DNA from: Aestuariivita boseongensis
GTDB lineage: Bacteria > Pseudomonadota > Alphaproteobacteria > Rhodobacterales > Rhodobacteraceae
Reading direction: 5' to 3'
NCBI RefSeq assembly: GCF_001262635.1
Contig: NZ_JXYH01000001.1
Span: 1 to 64,000, forward strand
DNA length: 64,000 nt
In this document: positions 25,467-35,433 of the stretch, one piece after another
Numbering within the stretch: position 1 is the first letter of the stretch
How the letters are laid out: every line of letters begins with the position of its first letter
Notes under the pieces: model-generated
Database searches by the model: none
What the model saw: the letters and a program-made list of their open reading frames with translations, nothing else
Told to the model about the DNA's origin: nothing
Made by a program: the position numbers and the translations under genes

Positions 25467-28400
25467 ATGACCTTCAGCTTTTCTCGCATCGTCGCGACTG
25501 CTGCCGTACTTGTCTTGTTTGGCGCTGCCAGCCTTTCGGCCCAGCCCGCGCCCACCGACAATCGCGAACAGGTGTTGGACCGTGTGCGCGAGGCGATCAA
25601 CAAGGATCAGCGCAACCTGCGCTTCAATCTTGAACGCGAACAGATCAAGCGCGCGCAGGCGCCGTCGGGGTTCACCAATTTCTTTCTTGGGGACAGCAGC
25701 CAGGATCTGTGGCGCTTCAACAAGGAAATGCAGATGTATTCCGGCAATACGGCGCGGGCTGAAAGCGCCTATCGCCAGTCGCTCACGGCCGAGATCATCG
25801 CCGACACCAAGGGCATGAGCCAGCGCGAGGTCGAGGCTTATCTGAGCGCGCGGGCTAATGACACCTTCCTTGCCAAGCAGCGCACGCTGACCAACGCGGA
25901 TGCCAACCTGTTGCGCCGTCTGCAGACCGCACGGTCGGACGAGGATCGGATCAAAGCGCGGGCGGCCATCGAAGCCAATCTGCGCATGCGTCAGCTGGAA
26001 GAAGAGGTTTATCAGGCGGCGCTGCGGCGCCATAACGGGGTCGATGATGCGGTTCGCATGCAGCAGCTTTTGCGGGATCTTTCGCGGCGCAATACGACGT
26101 TGCGGTCCACCGATATCGCAGACCCCGAGGAACGCGCCCGTGAACAGGCCCGGCGGCAATTGCAGACCGAAATGGAAATCGCAGAGTATCGCCGTCTGGC
26201 GCGCAGCGGGATTTTGCGGAATCCGCAGACCGGGCGTCCGGAATATGGTGAGGCCCGACTTGCGATGGCCCGCGATGCGGAAAATGTTCTGGCTCAAACC
26301 CTGGAAGAGCGCGCGCTGAAACCCAACCGCTATGACATCCTGTCGTGGATGCTTTCCCCGGATGAGCGCCAGATCCGTGCCAACACGCTGAAGAAGGAAA
26401 TCGCAAGCGCGCCGGAATACATGGCGCTGGACATGTTGTCTGGATCGGATTTCGGCAATCAGGGCATGCGGTTTCTGGCTCTGTCGCAGGCGCTGAAGAA
26501 ACAACAGCAAGGCGTGGCTGATTGGCGGGCGGACTTCGTGAAAGGGACCGATACCGGCATCGGGGCCATCGACAACATGGCCAGTGTCCTGCGCACGGGT
26601 GCGGCGGACTATTCGCGCATCTGGGACAATGCCGGGCGGATGTCACTGTCTCAGGTGGATGCGCGGATCGGGCGATATAACGAGCATGTCGACAAGCTGT
26701 CGGCAGCCCTGGCCGAGGCCGGGCAGTTGCAGATGCGCGCGCGCAAGGATGGGGTGGCTGTGGACCTGTCGCAGCTGAGCCCTCGGGCGCGGCGCATTCT
26801 GACCGATACGAAATTCCTGGTGGGCAAACCCGGATCCGAGCGGTTCACCATCAACGAACAAAGCCGCACGATGTCGGGTCTGAAAGACGGGCTGGATCTT
26901 CCGGGCGATCACCCGCTGAACCAGATCAACGGCGTGAACATGCTTGAGATGGCGGCGACCACGGCCATTCCGGCGGCGGCTTCGGCGCGGGTGTCGAAAC
27001 TGTTGCAAGGCCTGAACGTGTCCAAAGCCGGTGTGGCGGCAGCGGCCTTTGGAACGGATCTGGCAACAGGCATGGCTTTGACCGGGCTGACCGATTACGC
27101 CAAGACGGGCAAGGTCGACCCGGCCCGGATCGCCATTGAATCGACACTGCTGCAGACGACTTTGGGCGGAACGGGGCGGCTGACCAACGCGGTCGGACGC
27201 GAATTCGCTGAACAGATCGCCAGGAACCCCAAAACGCGGCAGGCGGCCGAGTTTGCTTTGCGCAACACGCTTGGTCTGGGCTCGGAGGCGGCGCTGCAAA
27301 GCTATTACCAGTCGGCGCTGCAGGGTTCGGACATGTCATACGAGGCATTTCTGGCCAATCTGATGAACGGTGCCTTGTCGCGCGGCATTGCACGCACGAC
27401 GGAAACAGGGCTTGCCAAGCCGCTGAAGGATTTCATGACTACCCTGCCGCCGGATGTGCAGACGCGCAGCCTGAAGGCTCATCAGGTGACGGAGCGGGCC
27501 AAGAACCGGGCAGAGGCACGGCTGCGCGATGTGCTGGGCACCGATATCCAGCGGGTGCAGACCGAAGCAGGCTGGGATTTCAAGCTGAGCGACCGGGCCA
27601 TGGGGGAGCAACTGGCCGCGCGTATGGACCGGGCGCTGTCTTCGGGAGAGATCTCCTGGGCCGAACTGAAGATGCTTTATGCCGACAATCCCGGTATGAA
27701 ACCCATCCTGCAGGCTGTTGTGGGTGAGCGGGCGGCTTACTTCGAAAGCATCGTGGATGTGGCGCAGCAACGGGCGCGCGACGAACTGGACGTGGAATTC
27801 GACCGCCGGATTGCGCAGGCGCGGGAAACCCATGCCGAAGGAAGCCCCGAACTGACCCGCGCCTTGCAACGCCTGCGTCAGGAGAAGGTCGAAGAAGAAA
27901 GGCTGATCGCCACCACGCCCAAGGCGCCCGGGTCAAGCAACCTGACCAGCGATGTGGACCGCTCCATCGCGTCGGAGCGGGTTCGCCGGCACCTGAAAGA
28001 CCTTTATCGGGGCGACCGCGAAGGGCAGTATCGCACGCCTGCGACCTCGGCCAAATCTTACGATGTGAATGAGTATATCGACGTCTTCCCGGTGATCGAC
28101 AAGATCCAACCCCGCGCCCCGGAATTGGCAGGCATTGATGTCACCGAAGGCGATTTCAGCGGGCTGAAACATGGGCAAGCAATTGAAGCGCAGGGCATGG
28201 CCACCGCCATGTTGCACATGAATGACGCCCAGCGGGCGCAGTTTTCTGAAAACGTACTGAATGACGCGGGCGACAAGGCGCTTGCGCAGCGACAGCTGGA
28301 GGCCGCGCAGAAGTCGCTGTCCAGCGCGGATGCAGAGCTGCGCGCCGAGATGGACCGCATCGCCGCCCAAAACCCGAACTTGCAGGCCGATCCCAAGGAT

Positions 28401-29900
28401 CTGGCGCTTCGCGCGAGGGACAACCTTTATGGCAAGAAGACAGAGGCGATCAGAAAAACCTCGAATGAATTGCTGCATGTGGAAAACGAAATCCAAGCGC
28501 TGCGCGACCAGAATGTGCCGGACAGCGATCCCAGGATGCAGAAGCTGAAGGCCGAACGGAATGGGCTGCAGGCCCAGATGCACCGCGACTGGGGCATTGC
28601 CCTGCGCGAGGGGATCGAGACCTATGCCAGCTTCACCGGGCTGGATGCGATTGTGAAGGATGGGCAGATCGAGGGCAATTCGATCCGCGATCTGATCAAT
28701 GATCAGGCCGTTGTGCGGGATGCGAACAACAAGATCACCGGCAAGACCGACCGCCCTTACGTGCGCGTCAAGCCCGGTGAAAAGCGAACCGACCTGCCGG
28801 AGGGTGCCGTGCAGAAAGAACTGTCAGACGCACAAGTCGACAGTTTCATGCGCGATCAGATCATGATGATGACGCATCACGTCAACGATTTGCACAAGGG
28901 GAATGAGGATACGGTCGGCGCGGCCTCGGCCCTTGGGAAATATGGGGAACGTGCGGTGCTGGCGTTGAAGTTTCAGGGCAAGGATCTGAACACGCCGCCC
29001 TATAAATCCTTCAATGAATGGTCCGAAGAACTGGTGGCGAACCGCAAGGATCCCGAAGCGCTGAAGAAGGTCCTGCGCGAGATTTCCGAGGCCACGGGCG
29101 GGGCAGGAGACGCGGATCACGGTCTGCGCGAATACATAAAGCTTGCCGGTCAGGCGCTGCCCGGCGCGCAAGGCATCTGGGATGCGCGCAAAATGGGGCT
29201 GACGCCCTCGGCCACGCAGCAACGTCCCGACATCCGGCCTGGCGTGCGCGAGTTGCGCAGTACCCTCGCCAATCGCCGCCGTATGATGGAGGAGGAAGAG
29301 GACGTCTTGCGCAAGTTCGGCCCGACGACCGCGGCAGAGTTGAACGCGCACAAGCAGGACGTCCTAAAGGCGGAACTTGCGGGCCTTGAGGCGACCAAGG
29401 CGCGGCGGGCTGCTTTGGGCAAGGACTTCCTGCCTGAAGACTGGGACAAGGCCGAAGCGTTGCAGGGCAAGGCCGATGAGTTGCGGCGGCGGATGGAGTT
29501 TCAAAAAACATTGAAGAACACTCCGGATGCTCTGGGTGACCCGGAGTTGTCGAAGGAACTGACATCTGTTCTGGGCCAGCTGGATAGTTTACGCGCTCGC
29601 AAGACGGCTGCAGGGAGCACCGGAGCGGAACCCTCGGAAGATGAGATGCGCCTTGAAGCCCGTATTGCTGCGATCAAGGACGAGTTGGGCGTCCGTGAGG
29701 AGGCGGCAGAACGGTTTCAGACCCTGCAGAAGGAGCGGGATGATCGAACGGCGTCGGCAGCTCCGTTGCCCGAAGCGCTGCAGGGTGAGGTTCCCACGCT
29801 CCCTGCGCCCACGGTGCCCACGTCCGGGGCGGCGACACTGACCGTGCGGTTGGGAGATCAATCGCTGACCATTCCGGTGCGCGTTGCGAACACCGAATAG
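25467..29900 (+). CDS. Giant secreted, mostly helical protein with nucleotidyltransferase-like motif (unrecognised family)
   Basis: 1477 residues. The start MTFSFSRIVATAAVLVLFGA gives a signal peptide ending at LSAQ, preceded by GACAGGAG. Residues about 25-500 are charged helices; about 490-590 form a small-residue-rich hydrophobic stretch (AATTAIPAAASARVSKLL, GVAAAAFGTDLATGMALTGL). Around 822-831 the sequence GSSNLTSDVD resembles the GS-x5-SDxD signature of polymerase-beta-type nucleotidyltransferases, and the later strand NEYIDVFPVID could supply the third acid. Residues about 930-1430 are mostly coiled coil, and the end ATLTVRLGDQSLTIPVRV is a beta hairpin. Function unknown. It is coupled to the beta-repeat gene upstream, so the two are likely exported together. 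Confidence 0.82.
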   Translation: MTFSFSRIVATAAVLVLFGAASLSAQPAPTDNREQVLDRVREAINKDQRNLRFNLEREQIKRAQAPSGFTNFFLGDSSQDLWRFNKEMQMYSGNTARAESAYRQSLTAEIIADTKGMSQREVEAYLSARANDTFLAKQRTLTNADANLLRRLQTARSDEDRIKARAAIEANLRMRQLEEEVYQAALRRHNGVDDAVRMQQLLRDLSRRNTTLRSTDIADPEERAREQARRQLQTEMEIAEYRRLARSGILRNPQTGRPEYGEARLAMARDAENVLAQTLEERALKPNRYDILSWMLSPDERQIRANTLKKEIASAPEYMALDMLSGSDFGNQGMRFLALSQALKKQQQGVADWRADFVKGTDTGIGAIDNMASVLRTGAADYSRIWDNAGRMSLSQVDARIGRYNEHVDKLSAALAEAGQLQMRARKDGVAVDLSQLSPRARRILTDTKFLVGKPGSERFTINEQSRTMSGLKDGLDLPGDHPLNQINGVNMLEMAATTAIPAAASARVSKLLQGLNVSKAGVAAAAFGTDLATGMALTGLTDYAKTGKVDPARIAIESTLLQTTLGGTGRLTNAVGREFAEQIARNPKTRQAAEFALRNTLGLGSEAALQSYYQSALQGSDMSYEAFLANLMNGALSRGIARTTETGLAKPLKDFMTTLPPDVQTRSLKAHQVTERAKNRAEARLRDVLGTDIQRVQTEAGWDFKLSDRAMGEQLAARMDRALSSGEISWAELKMLYADNPGMKPILQAVVGERAAYFESIVDVAQQRARDELDVEFDRRIAQARETHAEGSPELTRALQRLRQEKVEEERLIATTPKAPGSSNLTSDVDRSIASERVRRHLKDLYRGDREGQYRTPATSAKSYDVNEYIDVFPVIDKIQPRAPELAGIDVTEGDFSGLKHGQAIEAQGMATAMLHMNDAQRAQFSENVLNDAGDKALAQRQLEAAQKSLSSADAELRAEMDRIAAQNPNLQADPKDLALRARDNLYGKKTEAIRKTSNELLHVENEIQALRDQNVPDSDPRMQKLKAERNGLQAQMHRDWGIALREGIETYASFTGLDAIVKDGQIEGNSIRDLINDQAVVRDANNKITGKTDRPYVRVKPGEKRTDLPEGAVQKELSDAQVDSFMRDQIMMMTHHVNDLHKGNEDTVGAASALGKYGERAVLALKFQGKDLNTPPYKSFNEWSEELVANRKDPEALKKVLREISEATGGAGDADHGLREYIKLAGQALPGAQGIWDARKMGLTPSATQQRPDIRPGVRELRSTLANRRRMMEEEEDVLRKFGPTTAAELNAHKQDVLKAELAGLEATKARRAALGKDFLPEDWDKAEALQGKADELRRRMEFQKTLKNTPDALGDPELSKELTSVLGQLDSLRARKTAAGSTGAEPSEDEMRLEARIAAIKDELGVREEAAERFQTLQKERDDRTASAAPLPEALQGEVPTLPAPTVPTSGAATLTVRLGDQSLTIPVRVANTE

Positions 29901-30240
29901 GCGGAATGTGAAGGGAGTGACGGAAGCGCGCCTGGACGACAGGCTTCCTTGCGCGCCCATCTTTTGAGCATCTGCCAAAAAAAGAGTCAAAGACTTGGGC
30001 AGCGGGGCAGGTCCAGGGGCGGATTATCGCAAAAATCTGGATCGCGGATCGGCGCAGCTTACAAATCGGGATGCCCGCCTCGGGTTTAGAACGTCCCGCA
30101 AAGGATCATCCTGGCAGATAGCTTCCCTTGCGAGACGACAACACAATTGCTGTAGGTCTCAAATACGCCTTTTGAGCCGGCTTTCAAAGTGCGTCTGCTG
30201 CATTTTTGGAAGGACAGCGCAGATTTGGGATAGATCTCTC
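29901..30240. other. 340-bp intergenic region before urtA
   Basis: No gene is recognised. Just after the giant-protein stop, GCCTG-GACGA-CAGGC (29930-29944) with flanking GGAA/TTCC makes a modest hairpin without an immediate U-run, a possible weak terminator. The rest is the urtA promoter region; no clear sigma-54 element or NtrC dyad was seen. A frame open into urtA from 29995 is not considered coding. Confidence 0.55.
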
Positions 30241-31521
30241 ATGGCTAAACTTTTTCCCCTAACTTCCCTCGTGACAGCTGGCCTGCTGGCTTCGACCAGT
30301 GCTTTCGCCTGTGATGAGCCTGTGAAGGTCGGTGTGCTTCATTCGTTGTCGGGTACGATGGCGATTTCCGAAACCACGCTGAAAGACACGATGCTGCTGC
30401 TGATCGAAGAACAGAACGCCAAGGGCGGTGTTCTGGGCTGCGAAATTGAAGCGGTTGTTGTGGACCCAGCTTCGGATTGGCCGCTTTTTGCTGAAAAAGC
30501 GCGTGAGCTGCTGACTGTGCACGAAGTTGACGTGATCTTCGGCAACTGGACGTCGGTGTCGCGTAAATCCGTGCTGCCCGTGATCGAAGAGCTGAACGGC
30601 CTTCTGTTCTACCCGGTGCAGTATGAAGGTGAAGAAAGCTCGAAAAACGTGTTCTACACCGGTGCCGCGCCCAACCAGCAGGCGATCCCGGCGACGGATT
30701 ACTTCCTGGAAGAACTTGGCGTTGAGAAATTCGCGCTTCTGGGCACTGACTATGTCTATCCGCGGACCACGAACAACATTCTGGAAAGCTACCTGAAGTC
30801 GAAAGGCATTGCCGAAGAAGACATCTTCGTGAACTACACGCCCTTCGGCCATTCCGACTGGGCCACCATCGTGGCGGACGTTGTGGCGCTGGGCGCGGAT
30901 GGCAAGCAGGTCGGCGTGATCTCGACCATCAACGGTGACGCAAATATCGGCTTCTACAAGGAGTTGGCGGCTGCCGGCATTTCGGCCGATGACATTCCCG
31001 TCGTTGCCTTCTCGGTCGGGGAAGAAGAGCTTTCGGGCCTCGATACCTCGAACCTAGTGGGTCACCTGGCTGCGTGGAACTATTTCCAGTCGGCAGAATC
31101 CGAGGCCAACACCGAATGGGTCGCCAAGTGGAAAGCCAAGATGGGTGAAGACCGTGTGACCAATGACCCGATGGAAGCCCATTACATCGGCTTCAACATG
31201 TGGGTGAACGCGGTCACCGAAGCAGGCACCACCGATGTGGATGCGGTGCGTACGGCCATGTATGGTCAGGAATTCCCGAACCTGACAGGTGGCACGGCTG
31301 TGATGCTGCCAAACCACCATCTGGCCAAGCCCGTGCTGATCGGTGAGATTACCGCTGATGGTCAGTTCGACATCATCAGCCAGACCGAAGAAGTGCCGGG
31401 CGACGCCTGGACCGACTATCTGCCGGAATCGGCGGTTCTGAAGTCCGATTGGCAGACTCTGGGCTGCGGTATGTACAACACCGAGACCGAGACCTGCGTT
31501 CAGCTGACCTCGAACTACTGA
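30241..31521 (+). CDS. urtA: Urea ABC transporter substrate-binding protein
   Basis: A 426-residue periplasmic binding protein of the branched-chain amino acid/amide type. Signal peptide MAKLFPLTSLVTAGLLASTS ends near AFA-C. The UrtA hallmarks are VKVGVLHSLSGTMAISETTL, IFGNWTSVSRKSVLPVIEEL, LLFYPVQYEGEESSKNVFYT and the ligand-site segment LLGTDYVYPRTTNN. It delivers urea to UrtBC. It is the first gene of urtABCDE, with a hairpin between it and urtB. Urease genes are not within the window. Confidence 0.96.
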   Translation: MAKLFPLTSLVTAGLLASTSAFACDEPVKVGVLHSLSGTMAISETTLKDTMLLLIEEQNAKGGVLGCEIEAVVVDPASDWPLFAEKARELLTVHEVDVIFGNWTSVSRKSVLPVIEELNGLLFYPVQYEGEESSKNVFYTGAAPNQQAIPATDYFLEELGVEKFALLGTDYVYPRTTNNILESYLKSKGIAEEDIFVNYTPFGHSDWATIVADVVALGADGKQVGVISTINGDANIGFYKELAAAGISADDIPVVAFSVGEEELSGLDTSNLVGHLAAWNYFQSAESEANTEWVAKWKAKMGEDRVTNDPMEAHYIGFNMWVNAVTEAGTTDVDAVRTAMYGQEFPNLTGGTAVMLPNHHLAKPVLIGEITADGQFDIISQTEEVPGDAWTDYLPESAVLKSDWQTLGCGMYNTETETCVQLTSNY

Positions 31522-31531
31522 TCACATTCTT

Positions 31532-31555
31532 GGCGCGCGCTTGCCGGTGCGCGCC
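31532..31555 (+). promoter_or_regulatory. GC hairpin between urtA and urtB
   Basis: GGCGCGC (31532-31538) pairs with GCGCGCC (31549-31555), extended inward by two further pairs including a G-U. It begins 10 bases after the urtA stop and has no U-run, as expected for an mRNA-stabilising or partially attenuating element that raises binding-protein over permease expression. Confidence 0.55.
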
Positions 31556-31585
31556 ATCCCAAATACCGGATCGGCCATTACCCAC

Positions 31586-33517
31586 ATGTTGCGCCTGTTA
31601 TTACTGGCGGTTGCGTTTTGCCTGACGCTGCCCGGCATATCGCACGCCCAATCCCTTCAGGATCTGTTGCAAACCCATTCCGAAGAGGTGCTCAAGCCCG
31701 GGCGTCGGTCGGTGGGTGTTGTACTGGATGATCTGGTTGCCAGCGGCCTGCCTCAGGTGGTGCCTTTTCTGGAAGCCTGGCGCGACCGCGAAGTCGTGCA
31801 GCGGGGCAGCGATGGGCTGTTTTTCCGCGTAGAGGGCGACACACTATACGATCTGGATAGCGGAGAGGCCGTCGGACCCGCAGAAAGTGCCGGTCTGACG
31901 GACTCTCGCCCCAATGGCGGCGTGCGCCGTGCGATTGGTGACGCGCTGGTTCAGTTTCAACTGTCTGACCCGGACATCATGAAACGGCAGGCTGCCGTCG
32001 ATGCCATTGCGCGCAGCATGGATGTCAGCCAGCTTGCCCCCCTGGAAAACTCCATAGAAGGGGAGCGGGACGCTGCGCTGAAAGCCACGAAAGAACGCCT
32101 TGCGCGCATGCTGACGGCGCTTTTCGCTGAAACGGTTGATGACCGGATTGCGGCGATTGAAGGGTTGGCCGGGGATCTGTCCGTCGATGTGCGGGCTGTT
32201 CTGAATACCGTTCTTTCCACCAGCACGGGCGTTGCGCCTGCTTTGCCAGAGGATGCGAATATCGCCCGCCTACTGGAACCTGGTCAGGACCTCAGCGAGG
32301 CTGATGCCTATGCCCAACTGGTTGCCGCGGACCTTGCGCCGCCCTTGGTGAGCGCATCCCAGATCCGGGAGGCGCTTGTGGCCAATATCGCTGATGGTGC
32401 TGTTGCAGGTTTTCCCGTTCACCAGCTGGGAAGCGACGACAGCCGTCGCGCCGCCTATCAGGTGCTGGCAAAGGCGGGGCAGGTTCCACCGCTGGTTACC
32501 CAGGCCGAGCAAGCCGCAGCGCTGGATTCGCATGTCTTCTTCGAAGCCTATGACGAACCAAGCGCAGCCATAACCGATGCCGCGCGCGCGACCTTGGACA
32601 AGATCGAAACGCAAGTGGCGCTGTCGCAATTCGCCGACTTGGCGCTGGACGGGCTGTCGCTGGCGTCGATCTATTTTCTTGCCGCTATCGGGCTGGCCAT
32701 CACCTTTGGCGTGATGGGCGTGATCAACATGGCCCATGGCGAGTTCATCATGATGGGCGCCTATACCGGTTTTGTCGTCCAGCTGTTCGTGCCGGATTAC
32801 ACCCTGTCGATCCTGATTGCCTTGCCGCTGGCCTTTGCAGTCACCTTTGGTGCCGGTGTCGCGATGGAGCGGCTGGTGATCCGCCACCTCTATCACCGCC
32901 CGCTTGAGACGCTTCTTGCCACCTTCGGGATCTCTATCGCGCTGCAGCAGCTGGCCAAGAACATCTTCGGCACGCAGGCGCGGCCTTTGACTTCACCCGA
33001 TTGGCTGGATGGGGCGCTGGTTTTCAACGATGTGATTGCGATCAGCTATATCCGGATCGCGATTTTCGTCATGGCGCTGATCTTCCTTGCGCTGATTGTC
33101 TATGTGCTCAAACGCACGCGGCTGGGGCTTGAGGTGCGCGCGGTCACGCAAAACCCGGGCATGGCGGCGTCCATGGGGATCAACCCCGACCGGATCAACA
33201 TGCTGACCTTCGGCCTTGGATCGGGCATTGCGGGGATCGCGGGTGTGGCGATCGGGCTTTACGCCAAGGTGACCTCGGAAATGGGTGCCGATTACATCGT
33301 GCAAAGCTTCATGACCGTGGTCGTGGGCGGCGTCGGCAATGTCTGGGGCACATTGGCGGGTGCGTCGCTCATCGGGTTCCTGCAGAAGGGGATCGAGTGG
33401 CTGAACCCGTCGAATACGCTGGCGGCGCAGACCTACATGATCCTTTTCATCATCCTGTTCATTCAATTCCGACCCAAGGGCATAGTCGCCCTCAAAGGTC
33501 GGGCAGCGGCGGATTGA
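31586..33517 (+). CDS. urtB: Urea ABC transporter permease UrtB
   Basis: 643 residues. Signal-like N-terminus MLRLLLLAVAFCLTLPGISH, then an extracytoplasmic region of about 330 residues, partly helical and repeat-like (KRQAAVDAIARSMDVSQLAP), preceding a LivH-type permease domain. In the permease part GVINMAHGEFIMMGAYTGFV and EVRAVTQNPGMAASMGINPD (the EAA-like loop) are diagnostic. The long periplasmic domain is a known UrtB feature distinguishing it from LivH. The ATG at 31586 is chosen because it begins the signal peptide; the upstream extension crosses the urtA-urtB hairpin. Confidence 0.95.
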   Translation: MLRLLLLAVAFCLTLPGISHAQSLQDLLQTHSEEVLKPGRRSVGVVLDDLVASGLPQVVPFLEAWRDREVVQRGSDGLFFRVEGDTLYDLDSGEAVGPAESAGLTDSRPNGGVRRAIGDALVQFQLSDPDIMKRQAAVDAIARSMDVSQLAPLENSIEGERDAALKATKERLARMLTALFAETVDDRIAAIEGLAGDLSVDVRAVLNTVLSTSTGVAPALPEDANIARLLEPGQDLSEADAYAQLVAADLAPPLVSASQIREALVANIADGAVAGFPVHQLGSDDSRRAAYQVLAKAGQVPPLVTQAEQAAALDSHVFFEAYDEPSAAITDAARATLDKIETQVALSQFADLALDGLSLASIYFLAAIGLAITFGVMGVINMAHGEFIMMGAYTGFVVQLFVPDYTLSILIALPLAFAVTFGAGVAMERLVIRHLYHRPLETLLATFGISIALQQLAKNIFGTQARPLTSPDWLDGALVFNDVIAISYIRIAIFVMALIFLALIVYVLKRTRLGLEVRAVTQNPGMAASMGINPDRINMLTFGLGSGIAGIAGVAIGLYAKVTSEMGADYIVQSFMTVVVGGVGNVWGTLAGASLIGFLQKGIEWLNPSNTLAAQTYMILFIILFIQFRPKGIVALKGRAAAD

Positions 33518-33520
33518 TCC

Positions 33521-34687
33521 ATGAGACGTTCCTTCATTGGTGAGAACCCGTCGGTCCTGTGGTTCCTTCTGGCCTTGTCGCTGTTCACCCTTGGCGTCAC
33601 CGTCTTGTCCGAGGTCACGGGTGTCGCGCTGATCTCGACCAGCTTCGTGAAAACGCTGGGCAAGACGCTGTGCCTGTGCCTGATCGCTGTCGCAATGGAT
33701 GTGGTCTGGGGCTATTGCGGGATCCTGAGCCTTGGGCATTTCGCCTTTTTCGGGCTGGGCGGATACGCCATCGGTATGTGGCTGATGTATGCCCGGACCG
33801 AAGCGATCGTGCTGGAGTCGCTGGCCGGTCAGCCCCTGCCGCCCACACCGCAAGAGGTGTCGGATGCCATCGGAAACCAGATCTTCGGCGTCGTAGGCAG
33901 TTCGGAGTTTCCGCTGATCTGGGCCTTTGCCGACAATCTCTATCTGCAATTGCTGATGGTGGTTCTGATCCCGGGCCTTCTGGCATTGGTCTTTGGCTGG
34001 CTGGCGTTCCGGTCGCGGGTGACGGGTGTTTACCTGTCGATCCTGACCCAGGCGATGACGCTGGCGCTGTCGCTTTATCTGTTCCAGAACGATAGCGGGT
34101 TGCGTGGCAATAACGGGCTGTCGGGTTTGCAAAACATCCCCGGGTATGAAGATACCTCGCAGGCCGTCATCTCGATTGTGTTCTTCTGGGCGTCCGCCTT
34201 TGCGCTGGGTGCGGGATATCTGTTTTTTGCCTGGGTGGTGTCGGGCAAGATGGGCAGCGTGATCAAAGGCATCCGCGATAACGAGGCGCGGGTGCGCTTC
34301 CTGGGCTATCACGTGGAAAGCTACAAGCTTTTCGTCTTTACGATCACCGCTGTTGTCTCGGCCATCGCGGGCGCGCTGTATTACCCGCAAGCCGGCATCA
34401 TCAACCCCGGAGAGATTGCGCCCATCGCGTCGATCTATCTTGCCGTCTGGGTGGCCATCGGCGGACGCGGGCGGCTTTACGGCGCGGTGATTGGAGCGGC
34501 CTTCGTTTCGCTTCTGTCCAGTTGGTTTACGGGGGGCGGCGCGCCGCCGCTGAACCTGGGTTTCTATACCATCCAATGGACGGATTGGTGGCTGGTGCTG
34601 CTGGGCCTGTCCTTCGTAGCGGTCACACTGTTCTTTCCGAAAGGCATTGGCGGGCTCTTTGATTACCTTGTGAGGAAACCGGAATGA
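33521..34687 (+). CDS. urtC: Urea ABC transporter permease UrtC
   Basis: A 388-residue LivM-type permease. MDVVWGYCGILSLGHFAFFG is the UrtC signature near residue 65, and GNNGLSGLQNIPGYEDTSQA lies in the middle. The conserved cytoplasmic loop SVIKGIRDNEARVRFLGYHV contacts the ATPases. The start at 33521 is 3 bases after urtB, and the end overlaps urtD by 4 bp (ATGA). Confidence 0.96.
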   Translation: MRRSFIGENPSVLWFLLALSLFTLGVTVLSEVTGVALISTSFVKTLGKTLCLCLIAVAMDVVWGYCGILSLGHFAFFGLGGYAIGMWLMYARTEAIVLESLAGQPLPPTPQEVSDAIGNQIFGVVGSSEFPLIWAFADNLYLQLLMVVLIPGLLALVFGWLAFRSRVTGVYLSILTQAMTLALSLYLFQNDSGLRGNNGLSGLQNIPGYEDTSQAVISIVFFWASAFALGAGYLFFAWVVSGKMGSVIKGIRDNEARVRFLGYHVESYKLFVFTITAVVSAIAGALYYPQAGIINPGEIAPIASIYLAVWVAIGGRGRLYGAVIGAAFVSLLSSWFTGGGAPPLNLGFYTIQWTDWWLVLLGLSFVAVTLFFPKGIGGLFDYLVRKPE

Positions 34688-35433
34688 GCACGCTTCTGGA
34701 AGTCTCGGGCGTGTCGGTCAGCTTTGACGGGTTCCGCGCGATCAACAACCTGTCGATCCAGTTTGCCGAGGCCGAATTGCGCGCGATCATCGGACCCAAT
34801 GGCGCGGGCAAGACCACTTTCATGGATATCGTGACCGGCAAAACCAAGCCCGACGAGGGGCGCGTCACATGGGGGGAGCGGAACGTCTCGCTTCTGGGGA
34901 TGTCGGAAAGTCAGATCGCCAATGAAGGCATCGGGCGGAAATTCCAGAAACCCACCGTGTTCGAGGATCAAACCGTGCGGCAGAACCTGGCCATGGCGCT
35001 GAAAAACCCGCGCGGGCCGTTTGCCGTGCTGACGCACAAGAAAACCAAACGCAATGCCGAACGGATCGAGGCGACTGCAGATCAGATCGGACTTCTGGAC
35101 AGCCTGATGCGCGTGGCGGGCAACCTGAGTCACGGGCAGAAGCAATGGCTGGAAATCGGGATGCTTCTGGCGCAGGAGCCCCGGCTTCTGTTAGTCGATG
35201 AACCGGCCGCAGGCATGACATCGGAAGAGCGCGAGAAAACCACTGACATTCTGCGCGAAGCAGCGCAGACCCGTGCGGTGGTGGTGGTTGAACATGACAT
35301 GGAATTCGTCCGCAGGTTGGATTGCAAGGTGACGGTGCTGCACGAAGGGTCGGTTCTGGCGGAAGGCAGCCTGGACCATGTGACCGCCAATCAGAGGGTG
35401 ATCGACGTGTATCTGGGGCGCGGCCATGCTTGA
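34684..35433 (+). CDS. urtD: Urea ABC transporter ATP-binding protein UrtD
   Basis: A 249-residue LivG-type ATPase. Walker A GPNGAGKTTFMDIVTGKTKP, signature LSHGQKQWLEIGM (a variant of LSGGQ that is standard in UrtD), Walker B LLLVDEPAAGM and the H-loop VVVEHDMEFVRRL are all intact. It overlaps urtE by 8 bp, consistent with translational coupling. Confidence 0.96.
   Translation: MSTLLEVSGVSVSFDGFRAINNLSIQFAEAELRAIIGPNGAGKTTFMDIVTGKTKPDEGRVTWGERNVSLLGMSESQIANEGIGRKFQKPTVFEDQTVRQNLAMALKNPRGPFAVLTHKKTKRNAERIEATADQIGLLDSLMRVAGNLSHGQKQWLEIGMLLAQEPRLLLVDEPAAGMTSEEREKTTDILREAAQTRAVVVVEHDMEFVRRLDCKVTVLHEGSVLAEGSLDHVTANQRVIDVYLGRGHA

Noticed and set aside
29995-30240. N-terminal extension of UrtA starting at 29995
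   Set aside because: The ATG at 30241 begins a proper signal peptide; the upstream codons would place about 80 unrelated residues before it.
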